Shown here piece by piece: positions 14,493 to 26,159 of a stretch of DNA of 64,000 bases. The position numbers were made by a program, and so were the translations under genes. The notes below the pieces were generated by a model. It ran no database searches. It had not been told where the DNA came from and saw nothing but the letters and a program-made list of their open reading frames with translations. Each line of letters begins with the position of its first letter. The stretch's first letter is position 1. This DNA comes from Trichosphaerium sp. ATCC 40318 (lineage: Eukaryota; Discosea; Flabellinia; Trichosidae), in contig JALMLS010000057.1 in NCBI GenBank assembly GCA_038496445.1, positions 62,001 to 126,000 of the forward strand, given 5' to 3'.

Positions 14493-16492
14493 ATGGAAGA
14501 CTCTGTAGACGTAGCTAAGGCAAAAGAGGAGGCCCGTCTAGCGGCCTCCATGCAGAGGATCAAAAATAGGGGTAGCATGAACCTAGTACGCAAAAAGGAC
14601 GTCGCTGCGCGTAAGCCACAAATAAAAGCGCCGTCTGTAAAAGCGGAAGAGAAAAAAGACTCCACGGCCAATAAACCAGTACCAAATTGGCGCAAACAAA
14701 GAGAAGAGAGAGCTAGGCGAGACAGAGAGGAAGCTTTACGGCGCCAAAAGGACAAAGACGCCAAGATTCACGAGATCGCTGCGCGTGCCGCTCTAATACG
14801 GGAGCGCAAGCCAGAACACGACGCCATACTTGAAAAGATAAAAACTGGTGGCGCAGTACGTCCTATACGAGCGTATTCGCGTTTTGGTTTCGGCGATCCT
14901 GAAAAGGACGCTACTACGCGTAAAGGGGGCGCCACAGGGCCAAAACTGAAGTCTAGCCCAAAAGAGGCTAAAACTCCCACCGTTACGAAAACCAAAAAAG
15001 ACACGCAATTGGATGTACAAGCTGACAAGGTACTTTTACACGCGTAACAGGCACTAAAACTGAAATTTCAATTTTTAGGATAGTACAAAGCAATCACCTG
15101 GAAAGGATATAGACGATTTTGTAGTGGTCGAGGTACTAGTTATAGCAACTTGCTTTTGCAGTAGCGTGGAGTGTAGCCAAAAGAATTCCGTTTGATCTTA
15201 TTTCGCCTCTGTAGGACGGTGGTGCTCACGAAGAAGAACCTCCTGGTTATGACAAGTTAGATACGTCAACTACAAAAGAAGAAAGCAGCACAGAAGATAA
15301 AGAAGATGTCAACGAAGAAAACGACGTTGACGAATCGGCTTCAGACTCCGAAGATGCGTCACCAGAGGAATCACCAACAGAAGAGCCTGAAGAATCCCCT
15401 GAACCAGAAACTAAGAATGAGACTCCAGTAGCATCTCCAGTAGCATCTCCAGAGCCATCGCCTGAAGCATCACCTGTGGCTTCACCTGAGCCATCACCAG
15501 AACCTTCTCCAAAAGCTTCACCAAAAGCTTCACCTGAGCCATCACCAGAGCCTTCACCAGAACCCTCACCAGAAGCTTCGCCTGAGGCTTCTCCTGAGCC
15601 GTCACCGGAACCTTCACCAGAGCCATCACCAGAACCTTCTCCAAAAGCTTCACCAAAAGCTTCACCTGCGCCGTCACCAGAGCCTTCACCTACTCCTTCA
15701 CCAAGAAAGAGTCTTAAACTTGACCTTAGTGCTGATGCACAGTCTGAAGAAGATGAGCCTATAGCTCAAACAACATATCGTTCCGATGCATCAGACTCAG
15801 GTGAACCTGTAGTCTACGGTGATGTAGAAACACCTAAAACAGAACCAGCTACACCAAAAGCTATAGAGTACGTTAAAGAACACTTTCTAAGGTTGTTATA
15901 ACAATTACTAGGCCTGAGCCTGAAGACGAGGTACCATTATCTCCTCGCGGAGGAACAGTACAAGAGACATACGCATACGAATCAGAGTATTCTCTGGAAG
16001 GTATCGGTGCTGTTGAAGCAAATAGTAGCGGACGAGAGTATGAAGATGAAGATATTACAATAACATATGGAGAACCTGATATTATGGAGACTCCAGAACC
16101 TCAAGATGAGTCTGATGAAGAGGTTGAAGATAATAATGATGAAGAAGTAAATACAGATAAGTCTGAAGAACCGAAGCCTTCATTAAAATCAAAGAGAAGT
16201 ACAAAGGAGAAGAAGACAAAGAAAAAATCCAAGAAATCTAAAAAAGGTGCTGAACCTTCTACAGGAAAGAAGAAAGGGTCTAAAAAGAAAAAAGGAAAAG
16301 AAGACCTTGATGCATCTGGTTCAAAAACAAAACGAACGAGTACGTCCTGTCTAGCTGAAACAAAGAAAACTTGCTTTTTTTTTTCTTCTGCTCTTTTACT
16401 TTTTCTTTGTTCTTCTTTTTTTCTCACCTTTTATGATAGAGAACTCTAAACGTAAAAAGACAAAAAAGAAACGAGATACAAGGATGGAATGA
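14493..16492 (+). CDS. Charged low-complexity protein with a Pro-Ser-Pro-Glu/Ala repeat
   Basis: I do not recognise this gene. Exon 1 (14493-15027) encodes MEDSVDVAKAKEEARLAASM, a long Arg/Glu/Lys helix (NWRKQREERARRDREEALRR) and then IRAYSRFGFGDPEK. Two short acidic exons follow (about 15080-15130 and 15214 on). The long repeat of SPEPSPEPSP / SPKASPKASP units lies at about 15430-15705. After it are an acidic stretch, a motif EDEVPLSPRGGTVQE (about 15925) and a Lys-rich tail (KKTKKKSKKSKKG). The last exon begins after an intron GTACGTCC...GATAG and ends KKKRDTRME at 16492. Alternating acidic, proline-rich and basic blocks suggest an intrinsically disordered scaffold, for example cytoskeletal or nuclear. 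It has no enzyme motif. The stop is only 87 bp from the convergent A-T-R gene. Confidence 0.65.
15415..15710 (+). repeat. In-frame SPEP/SPKA/SPEA tandem repeat
   Basis: Roughly forty-five short codon-level repeats of the type TCA/TCT-CCA-GAA-CCT encode Ser-Pro-Glu-Pro, Ser-Pro-Lys-Ala and Ser-Pro-Glu-Ala. Synonymous codons vary between copies, so selection on protein composition is more likely than a very recent expansion. A block SPEPSPKASPKASP appears twice, suggesting a past segmental duplication inside the array. Confidence 0.85.
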
Positions 16493-16579
16493 AATACGGC
16501 TGCTCATTTGAGCAGAAGGGGGCTATTGTAAACAATAATAATTTAAATTTTTTTTTTCTTTACAACGTATTTACGCCGT

Positions 16580-19500
16580 TTATTCGTTCGATTTCTTAAT
16601 AGTTTCAAAGTAGTGATTGAGGTATTTTTTACTTATAGGTGGAGAATATAGACCTACAAAACAGTGAGCGAAGCCAAAAAATATTTGAAGGCACCTGTCA
16701 CATGTGTCATGTTTTGTGTTTTGAACACGTGGTTTTTTGCTGGAAACAAAATTTTTTCGATTGGCGTCTTCCTGAGTGAAACTTCTGTAGCTAAAGGAAG
16801 AAATACCGAAAATGGACCTCCTTAGAGCAGGTTTAGAAATGATTGAAAGAATATCATTTGTTGTTAGGAGTGTACCTGATTGTTGTAAAGATTTAGACCA
16901 CATTTCAAAAGGTATAATTTTGGTTTGTACTCTGCTGTATTGTGAATGAGCTTGACACAATTCCTTTAGGTTAATGTGCCCATCGTTGTTAATATTGAAT
17001 ACAATAACGCCCGTTTTCAACGGTGAACTAGAATGTGCATGGTGTACTTTACGTATAACAGTAGTAGCATGATTAACCTCAGGTAAGTAAGTTCATTCAA
17101 AGAAAATACCAGAATGACGTACAGGGCAAATGTCTGTCTCAAAGTATTCCAAGTCAGGAATACCTTGCATGCTTATTGTTTGTTTCAGTAACCTGGATAG
17201 CCAATCATCGGGCGTATCTGCTATAATAGAGTGACAAGATATCAAGCTAGGACGATAAATGTAACCCTACTTCTTGTTAACAAGCAAACAAAAATCAACT
17301 TTTCTAAATGGTTGTAGAGCGTACTACTAATCCTCTAGTATTACAAGCTTCCTCAATAACTGCTTCAGCAACTAATTTAGAAGCTGCATATCCACCGTAT
17401 ATAACACCATCATGTTGTACTATCGAGGTAGCAGTGATAGTCTCATCAACGACCTAACAATCATGAGATTTTGTTGTTGCTCCTGAAATACCTTAGGTGC
17501 AATACTTGTTGCTGTAACTACTGATAATGTTGATACATAATGCAAGTATTTTCGTTTTGTTGTCAAACACAATTTAAGTATAGTCTCAGTCCCATCAACG
17601 TTTGTAGATTTTATCGAAGAGAATGGCTTTAAAACATTCACTTCTGCTGCTACATGAAAAACTACATCAACCTCACTACATAATTTATCCCAACCTAATG
17701 CACAATATATAAGCCAACATTAATCTTAACATGTTTAGGACTAAGCTATTTTTTTCTATCTCGACGTTTGATCTATCAATCTCAAAAACAAAGTTTCTTT
17801 ACCTTCAGTACATAGGCCAAGGTTGTTTTTACTTAGATCAGTCTTAGTAAGAACTGTGACACGCTCTTCAAATGCTTCTTTCGTAATATAACCATAATGT
17901 TTATTCAATTCCAACCACACTCGGTCTTCTATCTCGCCTCTAACCTATTCAATCAAATCAAAAAAAAAAAAAACAATGAAGCGACGTACTGTGCAAAAAA
18001 ACTTGAGCTTAGTGTTAATCAATAAATCTGCTAGTAGGTGCTTTCCAAGAAACCCTGTAGCTCCTGTAATCAATGCTACTTTAGGTGCATCAGTTTTTTC
18101 TACAATTGGAATATCAGACAGTTGTTCAAGTCTTGCGGTTATTTCAGACTTTACGTCATCAAGATACGAAAGTCTTATCTCAAAATTATCTTCCTATCTC
18201 GGATTTAGAGGCTCCAAAACTTTGAACAACTTCGTTGTGTACCTTTCCTTCACTATCTTGTGTAAGTTTATGTAATGACTGTATCGTTGGATCATTTAGA
18301 AATGAGTGAATACCAATATTGATGCCTTTCTCCGAAAGTGTATTCAGGAGCATTACAATTCCCAATGAATCTAGGCCTTGTTCAATCAGGTCAATATCCT
18401 CATCGATATCGCTACGTTGAAGGAGCTTTGTGCAAGTATCTTTTATCAAACCAAGTACACTTCGTTCTGTATCTGAATTCTTAGTCTTTTGCTCTGTTTG
18501 TCTGCTCTTAAACAGTCTCAAAAGCTCTTTCCTGTCAATTTTTTCGTTTGTGTTCAAGGGAAAAGTATCTATGTCTATCAAGATTGCAGGCACCATGTAG
18601 TTGGGTAGTTTTGTTGCAAGAAATTGTCGCAACACCTTAGGTTCAAAATCACGTGATTTAACTTTAACAAATCCAACAAGTTGGTGTGTTTCAGTTTGAT
18701 CTCGCTTGACAGCAATAACGCAACTCTAAACACAGTCAAACTTGACGTTAATATACTGGTTCGTACCTGTAGTACATCATCATGTGCCAACAAAACAGTA
18801 TCTATTTCACTAAGTTCTACTCTGTATCCTCTAATCTTTACTTGACTGTCTTTTCGTCCAAGAAATTCAATACCATTCCTGTAAACAAATGCTGTGTTCA
18901 GAATTTGATATGTATTTAACAACTTATTGTACGTACTTCGTTAATCTACCTAGATCCCCTGTGCAATACATTCTTGTACCATCGAATAAGCAAGGGATAA
19001 ATTTATGTTTGGTGAGCGCAGGTCGATTATGATAACCACGTGCAACGCCTACTCCAGAAATACATATTTCACCTTGTAAATAGATAAGCAAATACAAGTT
19101 ACTATGAATATCGTTACCTTGCTGACCTACATCTACTTTTTTGTAGTTATCATCAAGTATGTACATGTTTGTATTAGGTATAGGCGGTCCCAGGAGACGA
19201 TTAGATTGTATTTCTATGAAAAACTGTTAACTTAAAAAATAACAATTAACTTGCCTTGATGTTTATTGTACACCTTTAAAGTTGCTGCAACAGTTGTTTC
19301 GGTAGGTCCATAAACATTAACTAAGTGGACACGTTGACGCCACCTATTAAGGATATTTATAGGACACAGCTCACCGCCTATTATTACTGTTGTTAAACAA
19401 GTTGGTAAACTCGACAACGGGAGGTTAGGTAGAAAAGCTGGTGCAATAAATAAAGTTGATATTCTCATCTCTAGTACTACTTCTAGAAGTCTAGGTCCTG

Positions 19501-20578
19501 GAACCTACCTAACATTACACCTGCAGAGTAATACACCTCCGTACCTTTAAGATATCGCTATTTCTAGGCAAGAAACATAGTGTTGCTCCTGACAATAACC
19601 TAAACAAAGCTCTGAGAATAACAGAACCTTATTAAAGAATGATGTACGTTGTTCCAAATTCGGAAAACGAAGCGTCAAAGCATAAAGGAAGCAATGATAA
19701 TGATCTATGCTCTGATGACATTTTAAAAGCATTGATCTGAGCTTCAATAAAATTAAAGAGGCCTAAAAAAGAACATGTTAATATTGGTTTACAAAACTGT
19801 TGGGTGTTACCTCTATGTTCTACTTCTACACCTTTAGGTTTTCCAGTGGATCCGCTTGTGTAGATAATATAACTGGCTAGCATAAGTAGGTGTTCATAAC
19901 AATGGAGCTTACGCTAAATCAGACGGAACAACACAATGGCAATTCTCTAGACTCCATTTTTCTAATTCATTCTCGCACGTGCCCAAATCTATGCATTTAT
20001 CTGCAAGTAATGTAGGAATCTTTAAATGTTCAACTAGTGGCGATACACCTGAGCTTCTTGTTAACACAATTACAAGAGAGTTACTAGTGTTCCATACCAG
20101 GAAGCAGGGATTCTGTAGTTATGAGCATATCCGGGTTGGCATCTATGTGCCAATGAGTTTAAAATTCCAAACTACTTTAAGGCACCTTCAATAATGTTTC
20201 GTGTTCTATCTGGTGGCGCAGTTGTTGAAATAGGTATGTAAACGCATCCTACACGTGTGAGATTACTTAAAGCCCATCAAAAAGCGTACCAGCGTAAAAT
20301 ATGCCAAATAAACTACACAAGTGCCAAAATCCTCTTTCAAAGCAAGCCATAACGTGGAAAGAACGATCAATACCTCCCCGTGCGGTCTTAATTTGACGCC
20401 TATCATTGTTACATTTCATTTAACCTACAAACGCTACCAACCCTATTTGTACGCTACCACTAAGAAGTTCAGCGTAAGTATACGCACGATCAGGCATTTC
20501 GACAGCCACTTTCTTTGGCATGCTATGAGCGACGCTCACAAGCACGGAAAACATATCCCTGAACTGAGGGTTGTCCAT
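16580..20578 (-). CDS. NRPS-like adenylation-thiolation-reductase (A-T-R) enzyme
   Basis: A-T-R enzymes activate a carboxylic or amino acid as an AMP ester, load it on a phosphopantetheine arm and release it by NAD(P)H reduction. The start is MDNPQFRDMFSV at 20578. Adenylation motifs in order: FYAGCVYIPIS (A2, about 20230), IIYTSGSTGKPKG (A3, about 19860), LLPLCFDASFSE (A4, with the amino-anchoring Asp, about 19660), NVYGPTETTV (A5, about 19310), GEICISGVGVARGYHNRP (A6), YCTGDLGRL (A7), FLGRKDSQVKIRGYRVELSE (A8) and TNEKIDRKEL (A10, about 18530). The carrier-protein serine is in EQGLDSLGIVML (about 18370). The reductase has ALITGATGFLGKHLL (about 18050), a VFHVAAEVN strand, YGGYAASKLVAE (Tyr/Lys pair, about 17370) and VFNINNDGHINLKEL (about 17000). 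There is no condensation domain, so it is shorter than Lys2. About 15 introns. Reading frame at 20300-20420 is unsure. The substrate is unknown. Confidence 0.85.
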
Positions 20579-20818
20579 ATCTTTGTTAACGGAAGGTTAA
20601 ATTCACATTAAACGTCAAAAAATACAAAAAATGCCCGCTGTCATTAAGTTGCCTTTCTTTAAGTTTTCAGCCAACGTGAACCCACCTATTTTTTTCGACT
20701 ACTTTATTTTCCGCACATTTGGTTCTACTGTGAAAAGCACAGCGATTAGATTTCCCAAACTTACATCATCTAGTAGCCATGCATTACATTGATTGTTCCT
20801 TTGTTTATGAAAATATCA

Positions 20819-21784
20819 TCAAATGTCACCAAACGATGATAATGTCACTGTGCGTGAAGTTTGCACCACTGTTTCTATTATTGAGTAGTCTGCTTCTGAG
20901 ATTGCCACAAATCGCTCAAATCCCAAAGTCTTGAGAGCACGCTGACCTTGAGTCGTAGTGTGTAGATTGACCATTGCCTCACGGATAGCGTTTTGGTTCT
21001 TTTCTGCTACTCGCCGAGCAATGACGAATGGTTGTATTGGGAGAGGTGTTGTAGTATCTATGATGCGTACTTTAGCTTCGAAACGATGTTGTAGTCTTTT
21101 GTAGACTTGTTCGTCTACGAAAGCACATGCTGCTCCACCAGCTGATACTAAGTTTAGAGAAGCTTCATGCGATCCCTGTAAAGCGTCAGAGGGCGCTTAA
21201 ACATTAAGTGAAAGAACACGTACAGTTTCAATAGCGTAGCTGAAAAACTTATTTTTGTTACGCTGGTTTAGGTACCATTTAGCCGATAAGCATCCCGATA
21301 GCGAATTCGCATCGTTGAAAGCGACAATTTTGCCGTTTAAATCTTCAATGGAATTGTAGGCGCTATCTTCGCGCACAACCAAGTACGAGGTATAAACTGG
21401 GTGACTCTTGCCCTATATAAGGTTAAAAACAAGCGGACAAATATTCTCCGATGCTAAGTACACACCTCTAACACAGGAGCCACTAGGTAGTCGAGAATAT
21501 GCGACTCCTTAGTGGCCAAGTACGTTGGGGATCATATCCAACCAAGCTCAGCTGTATTAAACCATTTGTGTACATTAGAAGGTGTAGGGCCAGAGCAATG
21601 TGGAGAACCAGCGATGACTTCTATTTGTCCTTCCTCAAGCTTATTACTCAACGCGCCGTGCTACATGCGTTAGAGAAGGTAGCAGGTCAATAAGGGAGCG
21701 TACTAAGCCGTCTGCTAGTTCTTTCATTATGCCTGGTGGCTGTATGAAACTCACAATGGTGAGCGATGGCTCATGTATAGACAT
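20819..21784 (-). CDS. PhnD-like phosphonate/phosphite-type solute-binding protein homologue, intron-containing
   Basis: PhnD family proteins are the periplasmic binding component of bacterial phosphonate/phosphite ABC uptake systems. This copy starts MSIHEPSLTIVSFIQPPG at 21784 directly on the first beta-strand, with no signal peptide. After an intron (GTACGC...TCTAACGCATGTAG) it continues NKLEEGQIEVIAGSPHCSGP, SHILDYLVAPVLE, YNSIEDLNGKIVAFNDANSL (about 21350), then SHEASLNLVSAGGAACAFVD (about 21170) and TTTPLPIQPFVIARRVAEKN (about 21040). It ends SSFGDI at 20819. The DL.GK.vafnD, gsh..al..v..G.aac..vd and plp..p.v.r steps are the family's order. Introns show it is a resident eukaryotic gene. 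The lack of a leader suggests a cytosolic ligand-binding or enzyme-like role, possibly of bacterial origin. It shares a 149-bp divergent promoter with the methyltransferase. Confidence 0.7.
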
Positions 21785-21868
21785 GTGCTTCGTGATAGAA
21801 ATTGTGTGTTGGATTTCAGCGTATTTGCCTACCAAATAAACGCGTCATGACGTTTGCTGAAATGCGCG

Positions 21869-21876
21869 TCACGTGA
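21869..21876. promoter_or_regulatory. TCACGTGA palindrome in the PhnD/methyltransferase divergent promoter
   Basis: An exact TCACGTGA (E-box core CACGTG) sits about midway between the divergent starts at 21784 (-) and 21934 (+). Basic helix-loop-helix factors bind such cores in fungi and animals, so joint control of the pair is possible. The same 8-mer occurs elsewhere in introns and exons, which weakens a simple promoter reading. Confidence 0.35.
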
Positions 21877-21933
21877 TGCTAAAAACCATCTAAGGCACCA
21901 GATTGTTGCACAGCTTAATTTTAAAACGCAGAA

Positions 21934-23049
21934 ATGTCTTGCTGTACGTGGCTGTTCGCTGTTGTGGCGATTTTGGTGGGTATATTGTTTGTAACAACTC
22001 CAGACTTACTACACCCTCAACGAATTGTAACAGTAGCGTTTGGGCGCTCACAGTTCATTGGTAGTATTAAGAAGGTAGTTGTAGAGTGGTTATACGACTA
22101 CATGGCATCTTCGTTTCCTCAAGACTTTTGGACATGCATGAACTACGGATACGCCGAACTAGATGATGTTGCGATCGATGAGAATAGCGATAGGCCTAAA
22201 GAGCATTTTAACTTCAAAATGTATCATCACACAGCCAGTTTAAGCCCCCATGGAGAGTCTTTTGAAGATTTAGACGTTTTAGAGATCAGTTGTGGTAGAG
22301 GCGGCGGAGCAAAATATCTAACCTCGTGCGCTCTCTAAAACGCGTGACATGTGCAACTGACGCTATATTATAGCGTATTCAAGCCAAAAAAATACTTGGC
22401 AACAGATTTATCAAACAGCGCTGTCGCATTGTGCAACAAACTACACAAAGACGTGATAGAAGACGGAGTATTAAGTTTTGATCAAGGGGACGCTGAAAAT
22501 TTAACAAAAATAGCTGATTCGTCTTTTGACGTCATTATTAATGTCGAAGCGGTGCACGCTTTTGGTAACATTGACAAATTTGTCGGTGAAGTAGAAAGAG
22601 TTCTAAAACCACAAGGTAGGATAGACAACAACCTTCCAAATCATTCTCAACAATTCTCGCTAACATACGAAAAAAGGTTACTTGTTATTGGCAGGTTTCG
22701 TTGCAACAGAAAATTTGGAATGGCTCAAGTACGCCTTTTCCTTTTTTTTTCTTGTTTCTTTATGACACTCATTATAGAGAGCGACTACAAAATGGCGGTC
22801 TAACGATAAAGAAGACTACAGACATTCGTCCTAATGTATTAAAGGCATTAGAAATTGATGAGCCAAGGCGAGCATGGCTAATAGACCAAATAAAAAATCC
22901 TTTGTTTAAATTATTTGCTACTGGATTTGCTGCAATGTACGCCTTTTCTACTCAATAGGATTACAGAAACCTTAACTTTATTGTGTAGGAAAGGAACTTC
23001 TATGCGTGCTGGATTTGAGAAAGGTGACACTGAGGTACTATTCAAGTAA
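21934..23049 (+). CDS. Membrane-anchored class I SAM-dependent methyltransferase
   Basis: The start is MSCCTWLFAVVAILVGILFV at 21934, a single N-terminal hydrophobic anchor (residues about 5-25). The Rossmann SAM site follows: DLDVLEISCGRGGG (motif I, about 22270), then after an intron PKKYLATDLSNSAV (acidic loop, about 22390), DQGDAENLTKIADSSFDVII (about 22480-22530) and FVGEVERVLKPQG (about 22590). Later exons give LTIKKTTDIRPNVLKALEID (about 22800). The last exon is joined across GTACGCC...CAATAG and ends KGDTEVLFK at 23049. Order and spacing fit methyltransferases acting on small molecules or lipids (UbiE/sterol/phthiotriolone-like), with the catalytic domain held at a membrane. The exact substrate is not visible. 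It is divergent from the PhnD-like gene. Confidence 0.75.
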
Positions 23050-23349
23050 CCAAAACACAAAGTAACACGCCCATTTAGTATGTCTCATTTGCTCTGCAAA
23101 ACGGCCCAAAAACTCAATAGTGAGAGCACAGTGCTTGTAATCTACATTGTAAACTTGTTAATGAATAAGATTAGTTGTAATGTAGGCCTTCAATGTTAAA
23201 GCACATGTGCAAAAAACATGCAATAATTTTGTGATAGAAGAAAGCCAAAAACAGAACAAGGCATCAAGACATTAAGTAGTAGAAAAAATTAAACGTGTTG
23301 GTGATGAAATAATAACAAAACAGTTTATTAGCATCGTTTGTTACTGGAG
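23050..23349. other. Convergent intergenic gap
   Basis: Three hundred bases between the convergent methyltransferase and GH43 stops. They are AT-rich. I see no gene or repeat. Confidence 0.5.
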
Positions 23350-24819
23350 TTAGACATCTAAGTATAAATCAAATTCCTTCAGTTCGTCAACAGTCTTCAA
23401 GTTTCTAACAGAAGGTCCAGACTCTGATTCATAAAACTCCAATGGTTGCCATAGTTGTGGATCATGAGCATGCAATTTATCTAATGGCTGTGAAAAAAAA
23501 ACCCAACATAAAATACAAACCTGGAGCTTGTTGCCACCTATCGCCCGCCCACAAGTACACCGTTCCTATCGAATGATGTTAAGAAGTTATTGATGTAGTA
23601 TTCATACCATTGGCAGTATCAATGGGCGACATGAAAGCCTGCTGCGTCTGAGTACGTGATGCTCCATTAGGCAAGCTGCCAATGTTTGTCATATACTTGT
23701 ACGGACCCAAAGGGCTTTTAGCGGTCCACAAATGGGCGTCTGCTCCCTCGAGGCATATACAACATCCATGTCCGTGCGTTACATAGTAAACACCGCTTCT
23801 TTTGAACATGAGCGGCGCTTCCTTTGCCATCATGAGTTAGGAGGTACAAAAAAAACAGGTTTTTGGTGTCTTACTTGAAACTTTGCTTCGCCTGGTTGTA
23901 TTGGGAAGAAATCTGTGCCCTTTTGTGTGGAGGCATAGTAGTCATCAGTTAATTTATCAACGGCAATTTGTCCATGTGTGTTGTAAACAATGTAGGCAGA
24001 TCCATCTTCGTCCTTGAAGCCATAAAAATCGCCATGCCCAGTCTAAATGTACTCAGTTTTTTTAGCAATGGTTTTACTTACCACACCGTGTGTCATGTTG
24101 GTAGACGAGTGAACTAGGTGAAAAGGCCCAGTAGGCGTCTTAGAGGCTGCAACAATGTACGTTCCCGATATACCATCTAATGCATGACCCAGCAGACTCC
24201 ACACAACATACTCAGCAGTTTTTTCATTGTAGAACACGTAAGTTCGAAAATAAACACCACCAGGTCTGTTCGTAGTATCCAATGCGTGTCCTTCAAATCT
24301 CCACGAGTTCTGGCTGAGAAAAAAATGTCAGAAGAAACATGGCCAACTAAACTTATCAAAAAAATTACCTCATATCTGGTGAAGAGTAAATTGAAACATT
24401 GTGGTCTTCTCTAGAGCCGCAAGTACCAGGCCGGCAGGATATCTCGCTAACATTGCACTTATCGTAGCTCATTGCGTAAAAATAAAACCTGCCTCGCGGT
24501 TTCCAGCGGTGAATAACACCTATTTGAGAAACGTGATTAGCACGTGATACCAAACGGCAAAAAACTTTTGAACAACCTTCATGGGCATTGATTATGTTGC
24601 CGTTAACGTCTTTTTTCGGTTCCACGTTTGATATCGTTACCTAATAGCGAAATGAGTTTGCTATTCGTTCAGGAAGTTGTTTTTTTTAAAAAGAAAACCT
24701 TCAATGTTGTGTAGAAGCGACATTTTCGTGCACTTGAATTAACGTACTTTTTTAACGACACAAGATGTTAGCACTACCAGGAGAAGGGCCATAAAGCCTA
24801 TGCGCTTCGTTTTGATCAT
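23350..24819 (-). CDS. Secreted glycoside hydrolase family 43-type enzyme
   Basis: GH43 enzymes are five-bladed propellers that remove arabinose, xylose or galactose units from plant or algal polysaccharides. The start MIKTKRIGFMALLLVVLTSC at 24819 is a signal peptide or type II anchor. Mature protein: PKKDVNGNIINAHEG (about 24610), then HRWKPRGRFYFYAMSYDKC, SIYSSPDMR (about 24370), YNEKTAEYVVWSLLGHALDG (about 24230), GHGDFYGFKDEDGSAYIVYN (about 24030-23980), EAPLMFKRSGVYYVTHGHGC (about 23820-23770), then SPLGPYKYMTNIG. It ends DELKEFDLYLDV at 23350. The RFYFYAMSYD strand, the D-G-S-AYIVY blade and the EAP..F...G.YY blade (the EAP Glu is the usual general acid) are typical of the galactan 1,3-beta-galactosidase-like branch. 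Cys residues suit a secreted fold. Introns at 24598-24529, 24370-24280 and others. Confidence 0.8.
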
Positions 24820-25055
24820 TACAATAATAACGGTTGTGGTGCTCTAACAATTCTTTAAACTTTTCTATTGACTTATTTTTACTTTTTCTGCCCAATATTG
24901 AGCTTATCTCCCGCTAGTACGCTACATCCAAGTACGTTCTAAATGACTACTGGCGCTTTACACTATCCTGTAGTTTGTCACTGCCCAAATTAAAGGCGAC
25001 TTTTGTTGTACAATCATTTTTCTTTACTTTACATTTAACATTATTTTAGGTTAAT

Positions 25056-26159
25056 TTACATTCTGTTTTTGTTGTTTCTTTTGCTTTTTTGCAATTTCTG
25101 TCTACGGCGTTTAAGGAATTTGGCGTGACTGGTGTGTAGAGTCCAGCTCATACGGGCACTGTCTTTGAATTCTGCCGTATCGAGAGCTTGTGACATGAAT
25201 GGATGCTTCAGCAACTCTGACGCAGTCGATGGAATATCAAGGTCTAGGCATCGCTTGACAAAGTCTTTGAATACCAAATCACAATCATTGTCATATTTCG
25301 CACAGAATCTATGGAGGGCTGTGTTGGTGTTTCTTTCGCTGCCATTAAAATAGTCTGGATCATTCATCATTGAAGGCGAAGGAAAGATTTGACGAGCAGG
25401 CATAACGAGTTGTATAGCCAGCATCCCAATTGCGTAAATATCGCTTTCTTCGTTGTATCCATCGTTCTTTACATTAGGTGATACAAAGCCGGTTGTGCCA
25501 ACAAAGTCTTTTGAATCTTCCAAGTCGGTTTTATATCCGGCGAGTCCAAAGTCAGCCAGTTTAGGGACAAAGTCTGGTGTAACCACAATGTTTTCTGCTT
25601 TGATATCGCGGTGAATGATACCAGAATCGTGCAGTTTGGAGACAGCGGTGAGGGTTGCCTTGATAACAGTTGCTATCTGAGGGCGGGTCACACACTTCAA
25701 TTCTGCAGCATCGCATATTGCCCTTGGCATGACCAAGGCTACATCTTTCCCGTCATCGACATACGCCACCGGTTCGAGAATATTATCGCATTGTACGGCT
25801 CGAGATAGCTCGTATTCGGTTTTCTAAACGATTGTAAGACAACAAACTCAAGAACAAAAAAATCGAGATAAAAAAAAAACCCAAAAAACTCATGACAAAA
25901 AATACAATGTAAAAAAGGAACGTACCAGGGTTTCTGCCAGGTAATCGATCTCCTCTTGGCTCTTGTTCGTTTTGTCCAGCACTTTAACTGCGAGTTTAGC
26001 GCCAGTTATCTTGTCTTGTGCCTTGAACACAGCGCCAAAGCCGCCTTTGCCAAGAGGTTTTGTCGAAGTGAGTTTGAAGCTCGTTTTCGGTGTCCTGCCA
26101 GTTAATCGGTAGAAAGCTGAAGTTGCACAGTTCGAGATAGCGTTTACAATTTTAGACAT
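25056..26159 (-). CDS. Serine/threonine-type protein kinase with altered APE motif
   Basis: One intron interrupts the gene, at about 25925-25825. The start is MSKIVNAISN at 26159. The kinase domain has GKGGFGAVFKA (Gly loop), KLAVKVLD (ATP Lys), a C-helix Glu, IIHRDIKAENIVV (catalytic loop) and LADFGLAG (DFG). All are intact, so activity is expected. Where most kinases have APE at the end of the activation segment, this one reads GFVSPNVKND. The matching late-lobe Arg (DPxxR.T) is also absent (LDLDIPSTASELL), so the usual Glu-Arg salt bridge has been lost on both sides. The tail is strongly basic (KRRRQKLQKSKRNNKNRM), suggesting nuclear or membrane binding. It is head to head with a decayed relative at 26763-27506. 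Substrates are unknown. Confidence 0.85.

Noticed and set aside
15411-15689. Long minus-strand ORF (Met/Ala/Leu/Val-rich) opposite the PSPE repeat
   Set aside because: It is the mirror of a simple coding repeat and has repeat-derived composition only.
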